Assembly: GCA_020831525.1 (NCBI GenBank)
Contig: JAFIGH010000012.1
Location: forward strand, 1 to 64,000
Length of the DNA stretch: 64,000 nucleotides
Source of the DNA: Opitutales bacterium
GTDB lineage: Bacteria > Verrucomicrobiota > Verrucomicrobiia > Opitutales > Oceanipulchritudinaceae
Reading direction: 5' to 3'
A program made the translations under genes and the position numbers. Position 1 is the stretch's first letter, and the number at the start of each line of letters is the position of its first letter. This document shows, one piece after another, positions 57,597-64,000 of this stretch. Below the pieces are notes generated by a model. The model worked only from the letters and a program-made list of their open reading frames with translations, searched no databases and was not told the origin of the DNA.

Positions 57597-58772
57597 ATGA
57601 TGCCTACGCAGTTGACACAATCTGTTATGAACGATGGGGAGACGATTCTTGTAGTCGATGATACGCGACATAACCTCCTTTTGATGAAGGATCTGTTGAA
57701 GGGCGAGCCATGGCGCGTGCTCTTCGAGCGCGGCGGGGCCGATGCCATCGCGACAGCATCCGCCGAACAGCCCGACCTGATCCTCCTCGACATCATGATG
57801 CCCGGCATGGACGGGTTCGAGACGTGCCGCCGCCTCAAAGAGAATGCCGCTTTCGAGGACGTTCCCGTCATTTTCATGACCGCGCTCGACGACACGGAGA
57901 GCAAAGTGAAGGCTTTTGCCGCAGGTGGAGTCGATTTCGTCACAAAACCGGTGCAAAAGGAGGAAACCCTCGCGCGGATCAAGGCGCAGCTCCAGTTGCG
58001 CCGCCTGCGGGACGAGTTGAAGCGGGAGATCGACGCAAAAGACGAAGCCATCAAAGATCTCGACGGATACGCGCACACCGTGGCACACGACCTCAAAAAC
58101 CCTCTCCAGGGACTCATGGTCCTCACCGAAACGCTCCTCTCCGAAGGCGAAAGCGTGAGTGAAAAAGAGCGGCTCGAATGGACCAAAATGATCCACGAAG
58201 CGTCGACGCGCCTCAACAACATCGTGCACGAACTGCTCATCTTCGCGAGCGTGCGCCAGCAGGACGTGGAGGCCGAACCCGTGGACATGGTGGAAAACAT
58301 GCGCTCCGCCCTGTTCCGTGTGCAGACCCTTGTCGAAGGACGGCGCGCCCGGCTCATACTTCCCGATTCATTGCCGGTCGCCCATGCCTACGGCTCGTGG
58401 ACCGAGGAAGTCTGGGCCAACCTCATCAGCAACGCGGTCAAATACGGCGGAAACCCTCCCGTTGTCGAAGTCGGCGGGCATTACGGCGAAGATGGGCGCC
58501 CCGTCTTCTGGGTCAAAGACAATGGCAACGGCATCGCACCCGAGAATATCGACCGTCTCTTCGAGACCTTCACCCGCCTCGAACACGCCCGAGCCGAAGG
58601 CACCGGCCTCGGTCTCTCCATCGTCAAGCGTATCCTCCAAAAACTCGACGGCCTTGTCACTGTAGACAGCAAAGTCGGCGAAGGGAGCATATTCGCCTTC
58701 TCCCTGCCCCCCGCCGCCACGCCGCAGCGAGAGCATGCCGCCGCCAGGACCGCCGTCACCGAGCCGTCCTGA
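57597..58772 (+). CDS. Hybrid histidine kinase with N-terminal receiver (REC-HisKA-HATPase)
   Basis: 391 residues, cytoplasmic, no membrane helix. The receiver domain (about 15-130) has ILVVDDTRHN, the phospho-acceptor Asp in LILLDIMMPG, and the switch Lys in FVTKPV. A short coiled coil leads to the HisKA helix with AHTVAHDLKNPLQGL (H-box His about 166). The ATPase has N-box NLISNAVKYGG, G1 VKDNGNGIAP and G2 GTGLGLSIVKRI. The domain order REC-HK lacks a sensor domain, so it probably takes its signal from another kinase through the REC domain. It is divergent from the two lipoprotein genes. Start could also be ATG 57627; no Shine-Dalgarno decides. Confidence 0.93.
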   Translation: MMPTQLTQSVMNDGETILVVDDTRHNLLLMKDLLKGEPWRVLFERGGADAIATASAEQPDLILLDIMMPGMDGFETCRRLKENAAFEDVPVIFMTALDDTESKVKAFAAGGVDFVTKPVQKEETLARIKAQLQLRRLRDELKREIDAKDEAIKDLDGYAHTVAHDLKNPLQGLMVLTETLLSEGESVSEKERLEWTKMIHEASTRLNNIVHELLIFASVRQQDVEAEPVDMVENMRSALFRVQTLVEGRRARLILPDSLPVAHAYGSWTEEVWANLISNAVKYGGNPPVVEVGGHYGEDGRPVFWVKDNGNGIAPENIDRLFETFTRLEHARAEGTGLGLSIVKRILQKLDGLVTVDSKVGEGSIFAFSLPPAATPQREHAAARTAVTEPS

Positions 58773-58803
58773 CCCGCCCGCGGCTGAGGAGGCGGCACAG
58801 GCT

Positions 58804-61800
58804 TCAGTCTAGCTTGGGGGCGAGGACGACGCGGAATCCGGTGGCGTGGCTGGGGATTTCCGGGGAGGCACGCTCGCGGGCGGCCGCCCGGGCGCGGAAG
58901 GCAAAGTCCTCCCATCCGCCGCCGCGCACGACACGTCCGCGCGAGCCGCTTTCGCGGAAGAAGGGTTCAACACGGCCCCCGGGCAGGCGGTCGTTGAAAA
59001 AATCCATCGTCCATTCCCGCACGTTTCCGTGCATATCGTAGAGACCGTAGGCATTGGGCGGGAAGTTGCCCACCTCGACCGTACCGTAGGTGTCCTCGCG
59101 CACAATTTCGGCGACGCCGCGCTGCGCCTCGCGCGGGTACCGCCCTTTGAAATTCGCGTTTGCGGCACTGGCCGTCCCGCCCCAGTGGAACGGCCCGGCG
59201 TTGCCCGAGCGCGCGGCATACTCCCATTCCGCCTCCGTCGGCAGGCGGTACTCATAACCCGTAGGCAGGCGCCCCGCCTCGCCCTCGCGCTCGTTGAGCA
59301 GACGGCAGAACTCCATCGCCTGGCTCCACGTGACACTGTCCACCGGATGCCGCGCGCCCGCGAAACGGCTCGGGTTTTCGCCCGTTATATGCTCGAACAG
59401 CACCTGCGTCGTCTCGTGCGTCGCCATCCAGAATCCGCGCCTGAAGACGACCTCCGTCAAGGGCCCCTCGTTGGGCAAGCGGCTGCGCTCCGCGAGCGGG
59501 CTGCCAATCCTTCCCGTCCCGGGCGGCACCCATGCGAAAGTGTAAGCGAGGTAGGGCACCGTCCATCCCTCCCCCGATTCGGGTCCGCGAAGTCTTTCCA
59601 GACGCGGGGTCCACGTCGTTTCCTCATTGGGCAGGAGAGCGAATACTTTCGTAATAGGTTCGTGGTCGCGCACCGCAAGCGTCACACGCGTCTCGCCGTC
59701 GGACGCCAACTCAATGATTTGCGGCACCCCGCGACGCGCCTCACCGTCGAGGAGGATCCGGGCTCGGTCGTCGCGGGGAAAGTCGCCTTCGATGCGCAGC
59801 CGCGCCGGGCGCCCGACGAGTTCGCCGAGAAGGAGTTTCTCTTCTCCATCGGCGATATCGTATGTAAGTGTGAGGGTCCGGAAATCAGGATGCTCGACAA
59901 CGACGGTCCCCCGCCCCGCGCCGACCTCGCGGCGGAACTCCGCCTTGCCTTCAACCGCAACCTCGCCGATGCGCGCGCGGAACCCATCGAGGACTTCCGC
60001 CGACGGCAGCTCGCCGTCGCGCACGAGGCGTACGGTCAATTGCCCGCTCGCCGCCTCCAACGAACCGAAGTGCAGAACGCGTGATTCGCCCCGTCCGAGT
60101 GTCACCTCGCGCTCCACGATCCGCCAGTCACCACCGCCGACCCGGACCGTCACCGGCCGGGCCACGGCCAGCCCTTTTACCTCAAGGGGTGTGCGCCCGC
60201 GCAGGGCGCCGTCGACCTCCACGGGCACGCCGGAGCGGTCAGCGAGAATCGAGAGGCTGCCGGGGGCCTCGTCCAACTGCCCGTCAAGTTCCGTCCACTC
60301 GCCGGCGCGCAGACGCACACCTTCGAAGCGCCGGGGAAGATAGCCTTCGAGCCGCAGTTCAAGATCGTGCTCCATCGCCAGAAGACGTCCTTCGACGGAT
60401 AGGACACCGTCGTCCGGCACCGTCTCGACAAAGGCTGCACGCTCCTCCGAGAGGGAGAAGAGACCCGCTCCCGGCGTGCCCGTGACGCGCAACCGGCCCC
60501 ACTCCGGTTCAAGTTCGATGCTCACCCGCAACGGGTCCGCACCGACGGAGACATCCGCCTCGGCCGCGGCAAACCCATCCGCCTCAATACGGATGCGATG
60601 GGCGCCACGTGGCAGCTCGAGCGCAACCTCCCCGCCGGAAAAAGAGAACGGAGGACTCCTCACCGAAAGCACACGCCCGGAACCCGCCCCAGGCTGCACC
60701 CGCAGGAACACATTGGCATCCGCGCGGGAGGAAGCGAGGACGGACTTCACCTGCGGCGGGGGCGACGGCGACTCCAGCCACGGCAATACCTGCGTGGCAC
60801 CGAAAGCGCCGAGCGCGACCAAGGCGGCCCCAAGTAAAAGGGGACGCCGCCAAGAACGCTTTTTGACCGCGCTTTCCGTCGCTTCTTTCGTGCGTTCGCC
60901 TTCGTTGACAATGATTTCCTCGCCGCTATCGGGATCCCGTTTCTTTACCGAAGCCTGCGTGAGATCCGCGACATTCGCCAAATCGCGCCGGAAGATGTCC
61001 ACGGAGGCGTAGCGGTCGACTGGCTTGCCTTCGCTCGCCGTGCACAGAAGGATTTCCCACCCGGGCGCGATGTCATCACGGCGCTCCGTGAGCCGCCATT
61101 CGTCCCGCCCCACCCGCTGGCCGGTAAACATGTAGTGCCCAAGTAAACCAAGCGCAAAAACATCGCTCTGCTCGCCACCCGCCTCACCGTTGCGGATCTC
61201 AGGCGAAATCGAGTCCACCGGCGTGAACGCGGAGCGCCCCTTCGATTCCGCCAGCGGAATGATCGCCGTGCTGACATACATCTCGAAACGGCGGCGGTGC
61301 AGGGCACTGAAAATCCCGAACCCGAGCACCTTCACTTCACCCGATTTCGTCACTACAACGTCCTCCGGACAGAGCGCGAGGTGCGGGATGCCGAGCAAAT
61401 TGGCCGCACCCACCGCCTCGCTCACAGCGTCGAGGAAGAACGCCACAACGTCCTCTGGAAGTCCCTCCTCATGTCCGGCTTTGGACAGGTAGTCCGCGAG
61501 GGAGATCCCCTCGACAAGCGGAAAGCGAAGAAACAGGTGATCCGCGTTCATCTCCACCAGATCCGGTGCGAGGAGCGAGTTCGCCTTCGCCTTGGCGAGC
61601 TTGGCCGAGGCTTCCTTGATCGCCTCCAGCGGACTCGGCTCGCGCGTCAGTGCGTCGGGAAGAATAAGGACTAGATAGACACTGCCGTCACGCCCGTCAC
61701 GCGCATGGTAGAGCCCGCCGAGCAACCCGTTGCGCAGGCAGCGCAGGATGGCGTAGTCGCCAACCATATCGCCCGGGTGGAACTGGAAATCCTTGATGAT

Positions 61801-61815
61801 CGAGGTATAGGCCAT
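58804..61815 (-). CDS. Membrane pseudokinase fused to PEGA-like and FGE-sulfatase domains
   Basis: 1,003 residues. Residues about 15-285 have a Ser/Thr kinase fold, but key residues are missing. The catalytic loop is HLALCPEDVVV (145-155), where HRD should be, so the catalytic Asp is Ala. DFG is GFG (165-167). The VAIK lysine strand reads YLVLIL. SDVFALGLLGHYMFTGQ is the remaining C-lobe signature. One membrane helix (322-347) follows. Then come several PEGA-like beta domains (LPRGAHRIRIEADGFAAAEA and similar). From about 755 to the end is an FGE-sulfatase domain (WMATHETTQVLF, YRLPTEAEWEYAARSG, GLYDMHGNVREW, RVVRGGGWEDF). The FGE cysteine site reads RGGGWEDFAFRARAA, without Cys. It is probably a signalling or binding protein. 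Confidence 0.92.
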   Translation of the reverse strand: MAYTSIIKDFQFHPGDMVGDYAILRCLRNGLLGGLYHARDGRDGSVYLVLILPDALTREPSPLEAIKEASAKLAKAKANSLLAPDLVEMNADHLFLRFPLVEGISLADYLSKAGHEEGLPEDVVAFFLDAVSEAVGAANLLGIPHLALCPEDVVVTKSGEVKVLGFGIFSALHRRRFEMYVSTAIIPLAESKGRSAFTPVDSISPEIRNGEAGGEQSDVFALGLLGHYMFTGQRVGRDEWRLTERRDDIAPGWEILLCTASEGKPVDRYASVDIFRRDLANVADLTQASVKKRDPDSGEEIIVNEGERTKEATESAVKKRSWRRPLLLGAALVALGAFGATQVLPWLESPSPPPQVKSVLASSRADANVFLRVQPGAGSGRVLSVRSPPFSFSGGEVALELPRGAHRIRIEADGFAAAEADVSVGADPLRVSIELEPEWGRLRVTGTPGAGLFSLSEERAAFVETVPDDGVLSVEGRLLAMEHDLELRLEGYLPRRFEGVRLRAGEWTELDGQLDEAPGSLSILADRSGVPVEVDGALRGRTPLEVKGLAVARPVTVRVGGGDWRIVEREVTLGRGESRVLHFGSLEAASGQLTVRLVRDGELPSAEVLDGFRARIGEVAVEGKAEFRREVGAGRGTVVVEHPDFRTLTLTYDIADGEEKLLLGELVGRPARLRIEGDFPRDDRARILLDGEARRGVPQIIELASDGETRVTLAVRDHEPITKVFALLPNEETTWTPRLERLRGPESGEGWTVPYLAYTFAWVPPGTGRIGSPLAERSRLPNEGPLTEVVFRRGFWMATHETTQVLFEHITGENPSRFAGARHPVDSVTWSQAMEFCRLLNEREGEAGRLPTGYEYRLPTEAEWEYAARSGNAGPFHWGGTASAANANFKGRYPREAQRGVAEIVREDTYGTVEVGNFPPNAYGLYDMHGNVREWTMDFFNDRLPGGRVEPFFRESGSRGRVVRGGGWEDFAFRARAAARERASPEIPSHATGFRVVLAPKLD

Positions 61816-61921
61816 GCGGAGGGGAATGCTTCCGGGGAAAGTTCTTTACATTTGCCAGAACGAGCGCAAGACAACCGGTGAAGTGCCGGAGCTTTTTCAA
61901 AGGTCTTTCACACTCTTTTCA

Positions 61922-62809
61922 TCAACACCCTGAATTGCTCAATCCGAAGAGCCTCCGCGCGTTCTCCCCAAGCACTTCCGCATGTATCCGGCCATCCGGC
62001 AAAGCCGACCGTGCCTCCGCAAGAATCTCCGCATAGCCCGGCCCTTTGCCGCTCCGCGGGTAGAGCCGCAGTGGATAATCGGTCCCGAAAAGCACGCGGT
62101 CCGCCCCCATGAGGCTAGTCCCCGCCGCCCACACCTCAGGCGCGTAGAGGAGCGGTCCCGCCGCCGTGTCCACCCATGCGTTGCGCAGCGCCTTGCGCAC
62201 CCGGCGGTTGAGCCTGTAAAACGGCAACCCACCGCCCCAGTGTGCGAGGATCAGCTGAAGCCTCGGAAAACGTTCCGCAAGGCGCACGAAGCCGTCGAGC
62301 GGGGTCTCAAGACGGCCGGGATATTCGTGGCCGACGGGCTCCGTCACATGCATGAGCACGGGCACCTCCGCCTCGGTCGCAAGCGCGCAGAGGTCGGCAA
62401 AGCCGGCGTCCTCCATGGAAAATCCCTGTGCCGCCGACATCAGCTCGCCAATCCCGCAGAACCGCCCCGTGCCGAGGGCACGCTCCACCGCCCGCAGCGC
62501 TGCCCGTCCCGCGCAGGGCTGTACCGGGATGAAGGGTAGGAAGCGTCCCGGCGCGGCCGCCGCCCATTCGAGATGCCACGCCGTCTGTTCCTCCGCCGTG
62601 GCCTGATTCTCCCAATACCAGCCTGCCAGCACGGCGCGGTCCACCCCGTGCGCGTCCATCTCCGCAAGCATCGCCTCGCGCGTCGCCCAGCCCTGGGGAC
62701 CGTTTGTGACCAACTCCACCCAGTGCCGTTCTCCCCGTGCCGTGCCCCATGCGAGAGGGTCCACCGCGGCCTCCGGCGGGTAGCAATGTGTGTGTGCGTC
62801 AATGATCAT
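61922..62809 (-). CDS. Amidohydrolase (Amidohydro_2 family)
   Basis: 295 residues. The start is set by GAGGTG six bases before ATG 62809, which begins MIIDAHTHCYPPEAAV, the HxH metal motif at the N-terminus of this TIM-barrel family. Later ligands: MHVTEP (His), ILAHWGGGLPFY (His) and LFGTDYPLRLYP (catalytic Asp). GENARRLFGL is the conserved C-terminal motif. Members decarboxylate or hydrolyse aromatic or lactone substrates with a divalent metal; the substrate here is unknown. It lies 10 bp downstream of the DUF2017-like gene and appears co-transcribed with it and clpS. Confidence 0.9.
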   Translation of the reverse strand: MIIDAHTHCYPPEAAVDPLAWGTARGERHWVELVTNGPQGWATREAMLAEMDAHGVDRAVLAGWYWENQATAEEQTAWHLEWAAAAPGRFLPFIPVQPCAGRAALRAVERALGTGRFCGIGELMSAAQGFSMEDAGFADLCALATEAEVPVLMHVTEPVGHEYPGRLETPLDGFVRLAERFPRLQLILAHWGGGLPFYRLNRRVRKALRNAWVDTAAGPLLYAPEVWAAGTSLMGADRVLFGTDYPLRLYPRSGKGPGYAEILAEARSALPDGRIHAEVLGENARRLFGLSNSGC

Positions 62810-62815
62810 TCGCGG

Positions 62816-62821
62816 CACCTC
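62816..62821 (-). promoter_or_regulatory. Shine-Dalgarno of amidohydrolase, overlapping upstream stop
   Basis: The minus strand reads TGAGGTGCCGCGAATG. GAGGTG shares two bases (GA) with the TGA of the DUF2017-like gene and lies six bases before the ATG. It decides the start of the amidohydrolase over an upstream in-frame ATG and suggests translational coupling. Confidence 0.65.
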
Positions 62822-63338
62822 ACTCTGTTTCCGCAGGCTCCTCCCCGTCGTCGCTGTCTCCACCGGCATCGTCGAGGCCGTTCAGCCCTTCATGCACCGC
62901 GGGATCCAGCCCGTGGATGATGTGCTCCTGCAAACCGGCGAAAAAGAGGTAACAGGCAAATGCCTCCCGCATGCGCGGAGCCGTCAGCCAGTCATCCGCC
63001 TCGCCCGCCTCCAGCGCCTCGTCCGGCACCTCGCCGAGTGATCCCTCGCGCAGGGCCAGCCGGATCGCGGAACAGGCTCGCAAAAGTACCTCCGCCTCTC
63101 CCTCGGCGAGCAAAACCGGCCCCTTCTCAAAAGACTTCTCCAAAAGGAGCCGGTCGACCAGTTCGCCCTCGGAGGCGTAGTCCTCGGCGAGGTCGGCGAC
63201 CATCGCGTCGGCCAGATCGGAGTCGCCGAAAGCCCTTCGGCTCAGCTCCTCCTTTGGGCCCGTCCACACCCCTCGGATGTTACGGCGAAGCGCCTCGCTG
63301 TCGCCCGGGCCGATGCGCAGGTTAATCCGTACCTTCAC
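62820..63338 (-). CDS. DUF2017-like protein, overlapping clpS
   Basis: 172 residues from GTG 63338, which overlaps the end of clpS by 17 bp; an ATG at 63383 would overlap it by 62 bp. The protein is acidic and helical: LADAMVADLAEDYASE, ACSAIRLALREGSLGEV, AFACYLFFAGLQEHIIHGLD. The pairing of clpS with a gene of this layout (helical, about 170-190 residues, ending in an acidic tail) is known for DUF2017, especially in Actinobacteria. The family function is not established; a role in Clp-mediated N-degron proteolysis is inferred from neighbourhood. Confidence 0.55.
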   Translation of the reverse strand: MKVRINLRIGPGDSEALRRNIRGVWTGPKEELSRRAFGDSDLADAMVADLAEDYASEGELVDRLLLEKSFEKGPVLLAEGEAEVLLRACSAIRLALREGSLGEVPDEALEAGEADDWLTAPRMREAFACYLFFAGLQEHIIHGLDPAVHEGLNGLDDAGGDSDDGEEPAETE

Positions 63339-63621
63339 TTTCCAAAATTGCAGAGAGTTTCCACTGGTGCAGCTGATGCACATATAGTTCGGCGCGCTCG
63401 CGCGGACCCGTCCACACCACCGAACGGCCCAGCCGGTGCACCTCCAGCATGTGCTTGCGCGCCTTCACGGTGGGGTAGCCGAACACCCGCTTGAACACCA
63501 GCACCACATAGCTCATCAGGTTCACGGGATCGTTCAGCACGACCACGCGCCACGGCGGCGTCGTCTCCACCGCCGTCGCCTCCCGTGTAAGCGTTTCCGT
63601 CTCGCTTGCCGCCGCCTTCAT
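63322..63621 (-). CDS. clpS: ATP-dependent Clp protease adaptor ClpS
   Basis: 99 residues from ATG 63621, with a 20-residue unstructured N-terminal extension as usual. The core matches ClpS: WRVVVLNDPVNLMSYVVLVF (the NDP loop that contacts the N-degron residue), then KRVFGYPTVKARKHMLEVHR with the conserved Met and His, and the final helix ERAELYVHQLHQWKLSAILE. ClpS binds the N-terminal domain of ClpA (or ClpC) and delivers proteins with Phe, Leu, Trp or Tyr N-termini. The following DUF2017-like gene overlaps its end. The frame is open 21 codons upstream of the chosen start. Confidence 0.92.
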   Translation of the reverse strand: MKAAASETETLTREATAVETTPPWRVVVLNDPVNLMSYVVLVFKRVFGYPTVKARKHMLEVHRLGRSVVWTGPRERAELYVHQLHQWKLSAILESEGTD

Positions 63622-63708
63622 TGCGCGGAAGGTTCTGCCCCAATGCGCCCCTTCTGCCAAGGAAGAAAGCGGTTGCCCCGGCACATCCGCCCGCGGAAAG
63701 TACCCGCC

Positions 63709-63870
63709 ATGAATGAACAGCCACCGGAACCCTCAGCGCGCCCGCCCGGACACTCCGATCCCGAACACGGCATCCACAATCCCCGCAAACCGTGGCCGCT
63801 CTCGTGGATACTCATCATCATCCTCACCTACATCCTCTTCCAGACGGCTTACTTTATCTTCGCAGACTGA
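63709..63870 (+). CDS. 53-residue single-pass membrane peptide
   Basis: GGAAAG lies eight bases before ATG 63709. The first 28 residues are polar and proline-rich (MNEQPPEPSARPPGHSDPEH). They are followed by one membrane helix (WPLSWILIIILTYILFQTAYFIF) and end in AD. It is divergent from clpS. No known family is recognised; many such short proteins associate with membrane complexes. It is more likely real than chance because of the ribosome binding site, the helix and the clean stop. Confidence 0.6.
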   Translation: MNEQPPEPSARPPGHSDPEHGIHNPRKPWPLSWILIIILTYILFQTAYFIFAD

Positions 63871-64000
63871 GACATAGTGCAACTCCAACTCGGAGAACCA
63901 AGAGAGAAACTAATTTCTCGAAGAAAATAATCTTGCATGCTCCCTGCCTGAACCCAATCATCCGGGATGTTATGGGTGAGATTCGAATCAAGAGAGAGGA

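Noticed and set aside
1-64000. tRNA, rRNA, insertion sequences and phage genes.
   Set aside because: I looked for transposase, integrase and structural RNA signatures and saw none; short tRNAs could still be missed by eye.

Overview
This 64 kb window comes from a GC-rich Gram-negative bacterium, most likely a verrucomicrobium of the Opitutia type. I infer this from two PEP-CTERM proteins, diderm-type lipoproteins, very large exported proteins with divergent InlB-type repeats, and C-terminal 'LLEFAFGRNP'-like and 'DPFGEPFGDGYTYLQLLL'-like motifs that I associate with that phylum. No rRNA, tRNA, CRISPR array, phage or transposase gene is visible.

Layout. (1) Positions 1-4558, minus strand, visibly less GC-rich than the rest: a tight operon of a membrane-anchored protein, an ABCG-type transporter with a degenerate FHA-like N-terminus, and an FHA-domain P-loop GTPase cut by the window edge. 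(2) Positions 5014-27730, minus strand: five genes for exported proteins. They run from a 5,072-residue multidomain protein ending in a Hint domain, through a TolB-like propeller protein and a double rhodanese without catalytic cysteines, to an InlB-repeat protein and a PEP-CTERM protein. (3) Positions 27731-28722: a non-coding divergent region with three 112-bp tandem repeats enclosed by about 70-bp inverted arms. (4) Positions 28723-41252, plus strand: three large exported proteins (1,884, 1,083 and 1,207 residues) in one operon, two of them overlapping by 4 bp. Blocks 2-4 form a divergent locus of about 36 kb devoted to giant cell-surface or extracellular proteins. It has no secretion machinery of its own and is the best candidate here for an undescribed system.

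(5) Positions 41346-64000 are mostly ordinary chromosome: a DUF2062 membrane protein, a small PEP-CTERM protein, a TrmH/SpoU methyltransferase, a TPR membrane protein, a CNNM/CorC-family protein, HisC, a lipoate/biotin-ligase-like protein, a subtilase, a YugP-like metallopeptidase, a DUF4412 protein, Obg, an EEP hydrolase, an NAD(P)-binding protein, a Nudix hydrolase, two lipoproteins, a REC-histidine kinase, a membrane pseudokinase fused to PEGA-like and FGE-sulfatase domains, an amidohydrolase, a DUF2017-like protein with ClpS, and a 53-residue membrane peptide.

How the genes work together. The minus-strand exoprotein genes look co-transcribed: the second gene's Shine-Dalgarno overlaps the giant gene's stop codon, and the rhodanese and InlB-repeat genes overlap. 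The plus-strand trio is translationally coupled, and both operons diverge from the same repeat-rich region. A shared surface structure, adhesin or polymer-handling complex is a reasonable inference, but no enzyme activity is visible in it apart from possible Hint self-cleavage. All functions come from reading motifs; no database search was run.
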